The position numbers and the translations under genes were made by a program. Positions 1 through 9,362 of a stretch of DNA of 64,000 bases are shown here, piece by piece. Position 1 is the stretch's first letter, and every line of letters starts with the position of its first letter. This DNA comes from Rhizobium leguminosarum bv. trifolii WSM1325. GTDB taxonomy: Bacteria; Pseudomonadota; Alphaproteobacteria; Rhizobiales; Rhizobiaceae. The notes beneath the pieces were generated by a model, which was given only the letters and a program-made list of their open reading frames with translations, was not told the DNA's origin and did not search any database. Location of the stretch: positions 286,313-350,312 of the forward strand of contig CP001626.1 in the NCBI GenBank assembly GCA_000023185.1. The letters run 5' to 3'.

Positions 1-708
1 GCGGAACGCCCATTCGAAGCCGCTTCTTTGAATGATCCTTGGAGCCTGCCGCTTGAGGCCGGCGTGGAAATCGAATGCGGCTCCGACACCGATGAGCATC
101 GATGCTTCCAGACGATCGCGCATGCGTGCCATCCAAAGTTCCTGCTTTGGACTGCTCAGCCCGACCCAGATGATATCGGCGCCCGATCGATTGAGCTGGT
201 CAGCAATCTCCGTTTCCTCCCGCGTCGACAGTTTGCGAAAAGGTGGCGCATAGGAGCCGACGATCTGTGCTTGCGGAAATTTCGCGAGAAGTCGCGCCTG
301 CAGTTGTTCGAGCGTTTCGGCCGTTGCGCCATAAAGGAAGTGGCGCAAGCCCTTGGAGCTGCCGGCATCGAAAACGGATAACATCAGATCCGGTCCATAG
401 ACCCTGTCGCTTTCGGCATGACCAGCACGTTTCAATGCCCATACCAACGGCATGCCGTCGGGTGTCACGAGGAACGCACGGTTATGTATCGACCGGAGCT
501 CGGGATCATCTTGACATCGGACGACACCGTGCGCGTCGCGAACGCACACATATTCCTTCCTGCCGTCTTCGATCGCTGTTTGAATAAATCCGGTGGCACT
601 TTTGAGATTAACTGCCGAAATGCGAACACCAAGGACATTAATAGATTCCGAATAGCTCGGTCGATTAAGAACCGAATCTTGACTGCTGTCTGCTAGTTGC
701 TTTCTCAT
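1..708 (-). CDS. WecG/TagA/CpsF-family glycosyltransferase (partial, C-terminus outside window)
   Basis: The minus-strand frame is open from an ATG at 708 to the left edge, 236 codons without a stop, so the C-terminus is missing. It reads INVLGVRISAVNL near residue 24, TPDGMPLVWALKRAG near residue 83, GADIIWVGLSSPKQELW near residue 175 and GVGAAFDFHAG near residue 210. These are hallmark blocks of the WecG/TagA/CpsF family (GT26), which transfers an N-acetylhexosaminuronic acid or hexosamine to a lipid-linked sugar at the inner membrane. Its place beside O-antigen-ligase and EPS genes supports a role in polysaccharide repeat-unit assembly. The acceptor and donor cannot be read from the sequence. 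Confidence 0.9.
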   Translation of the reverse strand, partial: MRKQLADSSQDSVLNRPSYSESINVLGVRISAVNLKSATGFIQTAIEDGRKEYVCVRDAHGVVRCQDDPELRSIHNRAFLVTPDGMPLVWALKRAGHAESDRVYGPDLMLSVFDAGSSKGLRHFLYGATAETLEQLQARLLAKFPQAQIVGSYAPPFRKLSTREETEIADQLNRSGADIIWVGLSSPKQELWMARMRDRLEASMLIGVGAAFDFHAGLKRQAPRIIQRSGFEWAFR

Positions 709-866
709 GACCTGCGCTTTCGCAATCTAAACTGTCATCAGAATATGCTGTAAGGGCGATTGCCTCCATACTTGCCGTTCCAACTATTGGACGTAGATGA
801 GACTTCATATTTCTACGCCTTACGCGGGGATAAGTTACAATATTTGGAGTAAGGCAATGTACCCCT
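709..866. promoter_or_regulatory. Intergenic region between the transferase and the PhyH remnant
   Basis: This short AT-richer stretch must hold the promoter of the leftward transferase. No convincing operator or terminator was recognised. It also contains short plus-strand reading frames without family resemblance. Confidence 0.3.
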
Positions 867-1881
867 ATGGTTTACGACGTGCTCTTTTTGATGAGTGCCG
901 TCGCGAAAGAGCGTTTGACCGTCGCAAAATCGAAGAAGATAGTCGCCGTCGCGCAGACAGGGCCGGGGGTGAGCGCACAAGCCGGGAGAGAGATGTGGGG
1001 ATCCGACAGGCGAGATGACGGCCTCGGCTGGCGAGCAGTCAGAGCTGGACGACAGAATCCGCTGCAGAAAGATTTGAGTTCCGACAGCTACACCGTCATC
1101 AGGGAACTGCTAGCCGCCAATCAGGTGGAATGCTTACGACTGATTGTGACACAGTACCTGAAATCGGAAGGCCGGTATCAGTACGGTGGCAAATTCCAGC
1201 TTCAGGCCAGGTATGTCGCAGAGGAAGTCGCCAGATTTCTGACATCCGACGTGATCCTCAATCACCTCAAGGAAATCACGCAACCGCTTGACGTCGTTCT
1301 CACAGGCGAATGCGATATGATGATCAACACGACATCGTCGTGGCATAATGAGGTTCCCCACCACCTTGCCTGCATTGACGGAACTATCTTCGCGGACGAG
1401 TCTTTCAGGGGTATAAGATCGCATTCTACCTGCAGGATCGGGACGAAAACTCGCCAGCGACATTGAAGGTTCGACCAAGATCTCACCTCAGGGGCCTGGT
1501 AAGGAGCATGCCGGAGAAGGGGCAGGCGATGCCATCATTTTCGATGTGCGGATCGAACATGCCGGGCAAATGCCGACACTCGTTGACAGAAGCCTACGCA
1601 AGTTCTGCGACCGGATCGGGCCGCGACTTCGCATTGACTCGCAAAGGGCTTTCACCGTGGCACGATCAGCCCTTCGAGGGATGGCCGGGACTCCTGACCG
1701 CGTTGCGGTTTTCATGACCATTGGTCCGTCTGATGTATGGACCCATTCTTATGCCGATGAAGGCTCCAATCGTCATCCGGGAGTTCGGGGAACTCTCAGT
1801 GCAAAGGTGCTGACCCAGCTCGCTGCCTACAATATTGCCCCGCCTAAGCCTGCCTCACCCTACCAGATCTCCGGATCCTGA
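867..1881 (+). pseudogene. Frameshifted phytanoyl-CoA dioxygenase (PhyH)-like gene
   Basis: The family-like sequence is spread over three plus frames. Frame one gives GRYQYGGKFQLQARYV and LTGECDMMINTTSSWHNE up to about 1408. Frame two then gives YKIAFYLQDRDENS and LKVRPRSHLRG (1412-1492). Frame three gives GDAIIFDVRIEHAGQMP and VAVFMTIGPSDVW up to the stop at 1881. Joined, they follow the order of a PhyH/2-oxoglutarate-Fe(II) oxygenase, and the last block carries a conserved His and Arg region. Each switch needs one missing base, and both coincide with GGGG runs (1408-1411 and 1491-1494). The N-terminal 60 codons from 867 are not recognisable, so the original start may be nearer 1070. It is a decayed gene or two homopolymer sequencing errors. 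Confidence 0.6.
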
Positions 1882-2110
1882 TTTTGATGCAGTATACTTA
1901 TGTCGGCTATCCCCGCGCGTCTGGCGCGGGATCCGAACTGGCAAGGGTTGCAATTTCGCTTTCGAATTGGCTCACCAAGGGCATGTCTTCATCGTTCTTA
2001 ACTGCTGCAGTCACCAGCAACGCGTGCACGAATGGCGGAGCGGGTTTACAAGTCGCCATAGCCGAAGGCGCTATCGCGGGCAGGAACACCGCTCGTCGCG
2101 GCGCCTTTTG
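1882..2110. other. Intergenic spacer without recognised gene
   Basis: The 229 bases separate the PhyH remnant from the convergent end of the beta-helix gene. Short frames on both strands show no family features. No strong hairpin with a U-tract was found. Confidence 0.4.
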
Positions 2111-4240
2111 TTACTCCGGCGGCGCGACGACGCTTGCGGTGTCCGCCCCAGCCTTCTGGAGATCCCTTAGATTGCCAAATTCTCCCGAACGCATGATGCT
2201 CGGATGTATTCGGAAGCTCTTGTCGTTCAAATTGCCGATGTAGCGGTTGCGAGCGAACTGCACGTATCCAGGCCCGTGGCCGGGAGCGTAGACGTATGCT
2301 GCAAGCCCGCTACTACTGCCGATCGACACGATATTGCCCTCGATACGGTTGGGGCGTGCCCATGGCGGATGCCACTCCCTGCCGGTACCGTCATCAACGC
2401 GAAAAGCCGCGCCCGATCCGTGCGTGATGACGTTTCCCGTCACCAAGTTGCTCCAGCCGCCGTTGATGCCGATCGCCGATATATTGTCCGAGAGCGTATT
2501 TCCTTCGATGCGCACACCGCTGGCCTTGCCATCGGTGTAGATCGCCCAACTGATAGGGGTCGGCCATTCATTGATATTTTCATATCCGGGAGGCCAAAAC
2601 GTCCCATCGGCCCTGTTCATAAGTTGACCTGTCCCGGTAACCAGGTTGTAGCGGATGCTGCTGTTCAGGAGGTCCGCCTGCTCGCCCATCAGCTTGATGG
2701 CACCGCCATCTGCCGTCTGCTGATTGGCATTGCGGATCACGTTATGCTCGATGACTGCGTCGTGGACTGCGTCTTGTGCTCCCCACAGTGAGCCGCCGGC
2801 GATACCGAACTGCGCAGTATTTTCGACCAGGTTATGGGCGATCCTGATACTGTCGGCCGCCTGGAACCATATCCCCGCGGTTTCAAAGTAGACCCTTCCG
2901 ATGTCATGAATATGGTTCGACAGGATTCTGGCTCTGTCGGATTTGCCGAAGCTGCCATAGGTTGTGCCAACGTAAATCCCATTGCCAGCCACATCTCCAA
3001 TCACGTTGCCGGCAATCAAGACATCTTTGCTCTCGGAAACATGGATGCCGACGCCGACATTGTCGATGGAATTGCCGAGCAGCCGGACGCCGTCCGAGTG
3101 ATCGAGCCGTATGGCCCCAAAGCTTCTGGTGTCGGTACCGAACTTGCCGCTGCCCTGCGGATCCCCATCCCGAAACTGGAGCCCCGAGATAACCATCCCG
3201 TCGGCTCCATCCAGCCTGAAGAAGGTCGGCAGGATGCCGGCGACAACTGTAGAACTGGTTGGCGGTCGATCGGTCGGGATATAATCGAGTTGACCGTTGA
3301 CGCGGTCATACCACCACTCCCCAGGCGCATCGAGCATCGCCGCCGCCCCAGTCAGGAAATAGCGGCTGCCTTCTGCGGTGAAGAAATAGCTGGTGCCTTG
3401 GGTATTTATGGCCCGGTTCGCGGCGTCGATTGAAACCACTGGGAGGGTGTCACTGCCCCACTGGCTGCCGGGGTGAAAACCACCTACGATGTGGGCGACT
3501 AGCCCTGCCGCATTTTTTGAGATCGGAAGATCGCCGGCATGGAAGCAAAAGCGCGTGTTACCATGCCATATATCGTCGTCCTGCGTGCACTTAGCCGCGA
3601 AAAGCCACCCTTTGCGCGGGTCTCCATCGAGTGGAGCGTTGGGAAAGCGAGCCCGCGTCTGGCGCGCGCCGCTGACGAAAAGATCGCCCACATCCCGGCC
3701 CGCAGGCAGCTTCAGTGACGCCTTCCAGCGACCATCGGCCTGCGCCGTCCAATTGCGCACAATCGGGCCGCCGTGCAGGACTGGCGCCTCGTTGCATCTC
3801 GCCGCGATGATCAGGCCCGCATCGCGAGCATCGAAGACTATCGGTTCAGCGAGATAATAATCCCCATTGCCCATTGCGATCGTATTCTGGCCGCCCTTCT
3901 GGCGCGCAGCATCCCGCGCTCTTTCAATACTGGCAAAAGGACCGTCTGTACGCCGAGAATTTGCTTTAGGAAGGTGCCCGCTCCAGGTGTCTTTGCCATC
4001 GGGAGAGACATAGAATACTGCCCGGGCCGCGGGTGCTCCGGTCACCATGCTGCTCAGTGAAGTCCCCTTCAGCTTGTCTGAAAAAGTCGCCGGCGAGGCT
4101 TCCGCGCAAGTTGCCTCCCTGACCGTCGTCTGCAGCCTCTCAGGCGCATCTGCGTTCGGGCTCACCGAGGCCAGCTTGCTCGGCTGCGGAAAGAGCATCG
4201 CAAGCAAAATGCTCAAGATCGGCGCGAAGCGCAGCCTCAT
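2111..4240 (-). CDS. Secreted right-handed parallel beta-helix protein (pectate-lyase-like fold)
   Basis: The 709-residue product begins with a basic stretch and hydrophobic segment (RFAPILSILLAMLF) that looks like a Sec signal. The segment FYVSPDGKDTWSG near residue 75, followed by ADGPFASIERARDAAR-type sequence, is the usual N-cap of secreted beta-helix polysaccharide-active proteins. After residue 330 there are many short turns of N-x-[ILV] type (NSIDNVGVGIHV, NVIGDVAGNGIYVG, NLVENTAQFGIAGG), as in the Beta_helix/NosD repeat families. It overlaps the upstream membrane gene by an ATGA, so the two are translationally coupled. A role in trimming or modifying the exported polysaccharide is likely but inferred; lyase, epimerase or binding function cannot be separated. 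Confidence 0.85.
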   Translation of the reverse strand: MRLRFAPILSILLAMLFPQPSKLASVSPNADAPERLQTTVREATCAEASPATFSDKLKGTSLSSMVTGAPAARAVFYVSPDGKDTWSGHLPKANSRRTDGPFASIERARDAARQKGGQNTIAMGNGDYYLAEPIVFDARDAGLIIAARCNEAPVLHGGPIVRNWTAQADGRWKASLKLPAGRDVGDLFVSGARQTRARFPNAPLDGDPRKGWLFAAKCTQDDDIWHGNTRFCFHAGDLPISKNAAGLVAHIVGGFHPGSQWGSDTLPVVSIDAANRAINTQGTSYFFTAEGSRYFLTGAAAMLDAPGEWWYDRVNGQLDYIPTDRPPTSSTVVAGILPTFFRLDGADGMVISGLQFRDGDPQGSGKFGTDTRSFGAIRLDHSDGVRLLGNSIDNVGVGIHVSESKDVLIAGNVIGDVAGNGIYVGTTYGSFGKSDRARILSNHIHDIGRVYFETAGIWFQAADSIRIAHNLVENTAQFGIAGGSLWGAQDAVHDAVIEHNVIRNANQQTADGGAIKLMGEQADLLNSSIRYNLVTGTGQLMNRADGTFWPPGYENINEWPTPISWAIYTDGKASGVRIEGNTLSDNISAIGINGGWSNLVTGNVITHGSGAAFRVDDGTGREWHPPWARPNRIEGNIVSIGSSSGLAAYVYAPGHGPGYVQFARNRYIGNLNDKSFRIHPSIMRSGEFGNLRDLQKAGADTASVVAPPE

Positions 4241-5562
4241 GAGATTTGCAGCTCCGCCGTTGGGCTGCGGGCCGATGCTCGCAGTTGCCGGCCGGGAGCC
4301 GTCGAAACAACAACAGGCTTGTATAGAGAGAACATGATGATGGCTGTTGTGAACAGAATGAAAATCGCGTCATTCTGGATAAGGAAGATTGTCTCGGTCA
4401 GGTTCATCACCAAAACCACAACCGTGAAGACGTTCAGCCAGAGCCAGCCATAACGCGGGTCCCCGCATTGTAGGGCCGCCCCTTGGCGGAGTGCCTGCAA
4501 AAGCATCAGAGCGAACAAAGTCATTCCGCTTATTCCGAAGCTCAGCAGCGTATCGCGGAATCCATTATGGGCGTGGGGAGCCATCCATTGGATCTTTGAC
4601 CAGATAATCCACGCTTCGGGATTCGCTTCTGTCCAAAACGCCTGGTAGCCGAAGCCGAGCAGGAGATGATCGGCGATCTGACCGTCGACAAGTTCCCACA
4701 AGGGCACTCGGCCCGTCAACGTGGCATCCTTGCCAAGCGCCTCAAGGAAAGGGACCAGGAATTCATGAAGCAAAAGGAGGATCCCGACGAACATTTGAAC
4801 AAAAAACAGGATGAAGACGATCCGACCGATGCCACGGATTCGCTGCAACATGGAGTAGAATCCGATCAGGCAATATGCCGATACCGTCGCAATTGTCGCG
4901 GTCATCGATCCGGAAAGGAAGAGACAAGCCCCGCCCGCCATCAGCAAGATCAAAGCGGTTCGCCGCAAGCCTCGGTTGCCGTCCATTACGACGGCGGTCG
5001 ACACCAGTATCATCATGCCGGCGTACCAACCAAGGCTGTTCTTGTGGATGAATATGCCGCGCACCGCGCTGTCCGTGGGCATGCGAGCGAGCCCCGGTGA
5101 CACCACAAGAAGCAAAAGGCTGAGGACGATACATGTTCCGAAGGTCGCAAATGCAATGAGAAGCAGCTGCCTCGGCGTAAAGCGTATTGCCAATACATAA
5201 GCCAAAAGAACCGTGAAGAGCAGGCCGATGGCACGCCTGAAAGTCGTCGACGGGCCAACCGACCAGAAGACGGACAAGAAGGGCATAGCGACCATCAGCG
5301 GGACAAACCAATTTCGCTTCAGCGCTGTGATGAAGTGCGGAAAATTTCGTGCCAGCATCAGCAATGTAAACCCGTATACGGGTAGACAAAGCAGACGCAA
5401 TATCGACCTGGCATGATCGCTAAGGCCTCCGTCGGCATCCGCCAACATTAGCGGGAAAAGCGCGCCTGTCTGAAGAAAAAGGCAGAGGCCGGCGCCCCAG
5501 CACTCTATTGTTCGCCAACTGGCAGTCGGCCCATTCGCTATTCTAAGCGTGTACGCTCTCAT
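4237..5562 (-). CDS. O-antigen ligase / Wzy-type polymerase family membrane protein (ExoQ-like)
   Basis: The 441-residue protein has about ten to twelve hydrophobic segments and the family block RGIFIHKNSLGWYAGMM near residue 168, typical of the Wzy_C/O-antigen-ligase superfamily and of rhizobial ExoQ. A larger hydrophilic loop with HAHNGFRDTLLSFGISG lies near residue 325, where the periplasmic catalytic loop is expected. Such proteins polymerise or ligate lipid-linked repeat units at the periplasmic face of the inner membrane. It is first of a two-gene leftward operon with the beta-helix protein. In this EPS setting a polymerase role is more likely than LPS ligation, but sequence alone does not decide. 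Confidence 0.85.
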   Translation of the reverse strand: MRAYTLRIANGPTASWRTIECWGAGLCLFLQTGALFPLMLADADGGLSDHARSILRLLCLPVYGFTLLMLARNFPHFITALKRNWFVPLMVAMPFLSVFWSVGPSTTFRRAIGLLFTVLLAYVLAIRFTPRQLLLIAFATFGTCIVLSLLLLVVSPGLARMPTDSAVRGIFIHKNSLGWYAGMMILVSTAVVMDGNRGLRRTALILLMAGGACLFLSGSMTATIATVSAYCLIGFYSMLQRIRGIGRIVFILFFVQMFVGILLLLHEFLVPFLEALGKDATLTGRVPLWELVDGQIADHLLLGFGYQAFWTEANPEAWIIWSKIQWMAPHAHNGFRDTLLSFGISGMTLFALMLLQALRQGAALQCGDPRYGWLWLNVFTVVVLVMNLTETIFLIQNDAIFILFTTAIIMFSLYKPVVVSTAPGRQLRASARSPTAELQIS

Positions 5563-6175
5563 TACCCGTCCCGACTTGCTTGGACAGATGAGAGGGTATT
5601 GATCGCGGCAATGTGGAAAGACATGAAACCCCTTTCATAGCTGCGCCACCACCAGCGAACATCCCGCCACCTCCCCAGTCAACTAACGCAAACGTAGGCG
5701 GAGCTAATCCTAACGCGCTTACCCACCATCTAAGGGCGTTGTTTGGTTTAAGCTCCCGGTTTGCCCCTCCTCCAAAAGTTGGTGCCGGGACGTACAACAT
5801 TGCCCATAAGAGCAGATGTCACCTGTGACCAATCACCGGTAGCTTCACGATGAAAGATGCCGCAAAGCACGTCGCGCTGAGCCGCAGTTTTCGGTGAAGT
5901 GAGACAGTAATTCTAGCGCAACTGACTATTGGCAGGTGACGCTTAGAAGGGTTGGGATTGGTATGGTTCTGCGTCATGATCCTGGTTTTGTAACGGGAGT
6001 GCCACGCGTCAAGGCGTTGTCGGCGGTAAATCTAGCTCAAGGCGAAATCCTCACCGAGCAGAACAATACCTGTCTGCATCTCATCTCTTTCCGCCAATTC
6101 GCGCTACCAGACGCGCGAGCGTTGGCAACTCTGGTGCACCGAAGCGTCGCGCAGCGACGAGCTTGAGGAGGCGTC
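5563..6175. promoter_or_regulatory. 613-base divergent promoter region of the EPS locus
   Basis: The region lies between two divergently transcribed EPS operons and must carry both promoters. A short perfect dyad, ATGAAA-CCCC-TTTCAT, lies at 5623-5638, close to the start of the leftward operon. The block 5640-5790 is strongly C/A-biased, so it reads as proline-rich on one strand and glycine-rich on the other; neither reading resembles a known protein. Short plus-strand frames at 5936-6166 are unrecognised. No confident -35/-10 pair was identified. Confidence 0.4.
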
Positions 6176-7126
6176 ATGGAGAGGCCGACATTCAGCGTCC
6201 TTATCAACAACTACAACTACGGTCGCTTCGTCGAACGGGCGATTGACAGCGCCTTGGGACAAGAGGCGTCCAATGTCGAGATAATCGTCGTCGACGACGG
6301 CTCGAGCGACCAGTCGCGCTCTGTTCTCGACGGCTATGACAAGCGGGTGGCGGTGCTTTTCCAGGAGAACCAGGGACAGGCCGCAGCCATAAATGCTGCT
6401 GTGAAGTTGAGCAGTGGCGACATCCTCTGTTTTCTCGATGCCGATGACTGGTGGGCGCCAGGCAAGCTGTCGGCAACCGCCGTTGCTTTCCACTCCAATC
6501 CTCAGGCATCTCTTGTTTATCACCGACTTCAGCCAACGCAGACCGATGGCTCACCAGCCTTCAAGCCAATACCTCGGACCCTGTGTTCAGGAAATTTGTC
6601 GCCACTGCTCGCCAAATCGGCTGGTTGGTGGCCCTTCCCGATGACATCAGCCATCGCTGTAAGACGCAGCGCGTGGGATGCTGCAGGGGATATTCCCGAG
6701 CAGTTCCGTATGTCTGCCGATGCCTGGCTCACAGGCATCTATCCATTTCTCGGGGGCGTTGTCGCCTTGTCGGATCCACTCGGGTTCTATCGGATTCACA
6801 ACAATAATTGGTATCGGCCAGTCGATGACGCCGCCATGCTGCGGAAGCGGATGGCCCATTGGCAGGCGACGGTTGAAGCGACGAACCGGTTTCTTTCCGC
6901 GCATGATCTGGCGGGAAGGCTGCGTCTGACTGATCACTATCCGTACCGGGTAGCCTCAGCCAGGCTGCAGGGCGCCGATACACGCACCCGGTTCAGCCTC
7001 GCAGTGGAAGGGCTCTTTTTCGCCGGAGAACCAAACTTGCTGAGGCGGACGCGTGATGCATTGCGCACAGCCTACGACTTGCCTCGACTTGGTCAGGATG
7101 TCGGCGTGTCGGAGTCTGCGGGATGA
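6176..7126 (+). CDS. GT2-family glycosyltransferase
   Basis: The 316-residue cytoplasmic protein opens with FSVLINNYNYGRFVERAIDS and has EIIVVDDGSSD near residue 40 and CFLDADDWW near residue 87. This is the GT-A fold nucleotide-binding core with a DxD metal-binding motif. The start ATG follows GAGGAGG by 5 bases. It is the first gene of a plus-strand operon and overlaps the next gene by ATGA. It adds one sugar from a nucleotide donor during EPS repeat-unit assembly; donor and linkage are not predictable here. Confidence 0.9.
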   Translation: MERPTFSVLINNYNYGRFVERAIDSALGQEASNVEIIVVDDGSSDQSRSVLDGYDKRVAVLFQENQGQAAAINAAVKLSSGDILCFLDADDWWAPGKLSATAVAFHSNPQASLVYHRLQPTQTDGSPAFKPIPRTLCSGNLSPLLAKSAGWWPFPMTSAIAVRRSAWDAAGDIPEQFRMSADAWLTGIYPFLGGVVALSDPLGFYRIHNNNWYRPVDDAAMLRKRMAHWQATVEATNRFLSAHDLAGRLRLTDHYPYRVASARLQGADTRTRFSLAVEGLFFAGEPNLLRRTRDALRTAYDLPRLGQDVGVSESAG

Positions 7127-8223
7127 AGGCGCTGCTGCTGGTTTCCGAACTGGAAGACTACACCATCTCCTTCGCTAGCGGCGTTGCGCGACATGCGCAT
7201 GTCGTCCTCGCGGTTCCGCGCCGGCGCTACGCACACCTTGCTTCATGGATCGATCCGGCTGTCGATCTGCACCTCATGGACTGGCCAAGGCACCGCTCGC
7301 TCTCCAATCCCTGGTTCCTGCACCAACTCACACGTCTTATCCGGCAGGAGCGGCCGAACGTCATTCACCTGCTGAGCAACTCGACGCTCTGGTTGAATTT
7401 TGCCGCGCCGTTCTGGCGACCGATCCCGATCGTGACGACCGTCCATGACGTGGAAGTGCATCCCGGCGATTCCGACACCCGCACGCTGCCCGCCTGGGCT
7501 CCCCAATTGATGGTGCGGCAATCGGGCCATGTCGTCGTCCATGGCGAAGGGCTGAAACAGATGGTCCTCGAGCGATATTCAAAGTCGCCTGATTGTGTCC
7601 ATGTCTTGTCGCATCCCGCCATTCATCGCTACGCGGAACTCGCCCGGCGGCACAAGATGGCGCGGCGCGGCGCAGATGGAACTTTGCGCGTTCTGCTTTT
7701 CGGACGGATTTTTGCTTACAAGGGATTGGAGCATCTGATCCGTGCCGAGGCAATGCTCAAGGACCTGCTCCCCAATCTACGCATCACGGTGGCAGGCCGC
7801 GGCGACGATCCGCGGATCTTCCAGCCCCTTATGGGGGACGCTACTCGCTATGATATTCGCAATCGCTTTATCGAGGATATGGAGGTCGCCCAGCTCTTTC
7901 TGGATGCCGACATCGTTGTCCTTCCCTATACGGAAGCCTCTCAAAGCGGCGTCCTCAATCTTGCCGCCGCATTTGGCAAACCGGTTATCGTGACGGATGT
8001 CGGCGAATTGCGAGCCACCGTTCTGCCAAACGGACTGGGAATGGTGGTTCCACCCGGGGATGCGGAACAGCTCGCGACAGCCATACGGACACTGGCGGAA
8101 AACAGCGAGCTCAGAAGCAGCTTCGGGATCAACGCACTCGCTTGGGCTACAGGTCCGAATTCGCCGCAACAGGTCGGAGCACAGGCTGCGGCCGTTTATC
8201 GTAAGGTGGTCGGGGCATGCTGA
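7123..8223 (+). CDS. GT4-family glycosyltransferase (first of two)
   Basis: The 366-residue protein has the two-domain GT-B plan. The N-terminal half contains VIHLLSNSTLWLNFAAPFW. The C-terminal half contains LRVLLFGRIFAYKGLEHLI near residue 190 and DIVVLPYTEASQSGVLNLA near residue 262, followed by FGKPVIVTDVGEL. The second glutamate of the usual E-x7-E pair is not in its standard place, as in some GT4 subgroups. ATG overlaps the stop of the upstream GT2 gene, showing coupling. It is a retaining transferase in EPS assembly; the sugar is unknown. Confidence 0.88.
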   Translation: MKALLLVSELEDYTISFASGVARHAHVVLAVPRRRYAHLASWIDPAVDLHLMDWPRHRSLSNPWFLHQLTRLIRQERPNVIHLLSNSTLWLNFAAPFWRPIPIVTTVHDVEVHPGDSDTRTLPAWAPQLMVRQSGHVVVHGEGLKQMVLERYSKSPDCVHVLSHPAIHRYAELARRHKMARRGADGTLRVLLFGRIFAYKGLEHLIRAEAMLKDLLPNLRITVAGRGDDPRIFQPLMGDATRYDIRNRFIEDMEVAQLFLDADIVVLPYTEASQSGVLNLAAAFGKPVIVTDVGELRATVLPNGLGMVVPPGDAEQLATAIRTLAENSELRSSFGINALAWATGPNSPQQVGAQAAAVYRKVVGAC

Positions 8224-9362
8224 TGAACACGCTCACGGATGGAAATCGGGTAGCGACGCGGAACGCAGCAGCAACCGTCCGCCACTACGTCCCGGGTGGT
8301 TGCGAAAACGGTGGCGGAATTGGCAGGCTCGTCGGCTATATATCGAACACGGCAAAGGAGGCCGGCGAAACACACCTCGTCACCGACACTAGAGGGTCTC
8401 GGTGGTCCTCCGTTGCGTCGCCTTTGCGCGTGCTCGGCGCCGTCTTGATGATGGCGAAGGACCGGATAATTGCTCCGGCACGCATTCACCATATTCATGT
8501 CGCGGGTCGCGGCAGCACCGCAAGAAAACTGATCCTGACCGAGGCTGCCCGTCTCCTCGGATGCTCTCACATATTGCACCTGCACGACTACGACTACGCG
8601 CGCGATTTTGCCGCACGCTCGCCACGTCAACAAATGCTTGTACGCCGGATGTTCCAACATGCTGACCAGGTCGTGGCACTGGGCCAGCGCGACCGCATGA
8701 CGCTTACGACGCTTCTCGGCGTGGATGAGCGCCGCGTAGTCGTCATTGGCAATTGTGTGCCCGACCCCGGACCGCGCAATGTTCATGTCGGCGAGATGCC
8801 GTTGATCATATTTCTCGGCCGGCTGAGCGAACGCAAAGGCGTTCAGGAGCTTCTGCTTGCCTTAAGTCATCCGATCATGAAAGAGCTCCAGTGGCGAGCC
8901 GTGCTGGCAGGCGACGGACCTGTGGAAGACTACCGGCGTCAGGCTGCCGCCATGGGACTTTCAGATCTGGTGAAAATGCCGGGCTGGCTTGGCGCCGACG
9001 AGGCGCGGGCGTTGTGTACACGGGCAGATATCCTGGTCTTACCTTCGCATGCCGAGGGCTTGGCAATGGCTGTGGTCGAAGGGCTTGCCCATGGGCTCGC
9101 CGTCGTCACCACGCGCGTCGGCGCGCATGGCGAAGTCATCTCCGACGGTGAAACTGGCGTCTTCGTACCTGTCGGAGACAAGGATGCCCTGGCTGCGGCG
9201 CTGGCTAAGCTCGTCACCGACCCGGAAGTCCGCAACTATCTGTCGGCCAAGGCCCGCGCTCATTATCTCAATAATTTCAGTATGAAGGCTTACATGCGAT
9301 CGCTGGACAAACTCTACGACGCTATCTCCGCGCAACCTCAAACAACGGCGGGTGAACGATGA
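8217..9362 (+). CDS. GT4-family glycosyltransferase (second of two)
   Basis: The 381-residue product has IIFLGRLSERKGVQELLLAL near residue 200, then ILVLPSHAEGLAMAVVEGLA with a clean E-x7-E motif, and GLAVVTTRVGAHGEVI. That is the GT-B C-terminal donor-binding domain of GT4 enzymes. Two in-frame ATGs (8217 and 8223) both overlap the stop of the previous gene; the second gives the usual ATGA arrangement and may be the true start. It also overlaps the following kinase gene by ATGA. Role: addition of one sugar in the EPS repeat unit. Confidence 0.88.
   Translation: MLMNTLTDGNRVATRNAAATVRHYVPGGCENGGGIGRLVGYISNTAKEAGETHLVTDTRGSRWSSVASPLRVLGAVLMMAKDRIIAPARIHHIHVAGRGSTARKLILTEAARLLGCSHILHLHDYDYARDFAARSPRQQMLVRRMFQHADQVVALGQRDRMTLTTLLGVDERRVVVIGNCVPDPGPRNVHVGEMPLIIFLGRLSERKGVQELLLALSHPIMKELQWRAVLAGDGPVEDYRRQAAAMGLSDLVKMPGWLGADEARALCTRADILVLPSHAEGLAMAVVEGLAHGLAVVTTRVGAHGEVISDGETGVFVPVGDKDALAAALAKLVTDPEVRNYLSAKARAHYLNNFSMKAYMRSLDKLYDAISAQPQTTAGER

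Noticed and set aside
2204..3433. Plus-strand frames of 195 and 199 codons
   Set aside because: They are opposite the beta-helix protein, whose repeat turns are clear on the minus strand.
5543..5828. Glycine-rich (minus) and proline-rich (plus) short frames as genes
   Set aside because: Both arise from the same C/A-biased block; neither has family resemblance, and the minus frame overlaps the start of the membrane gene.
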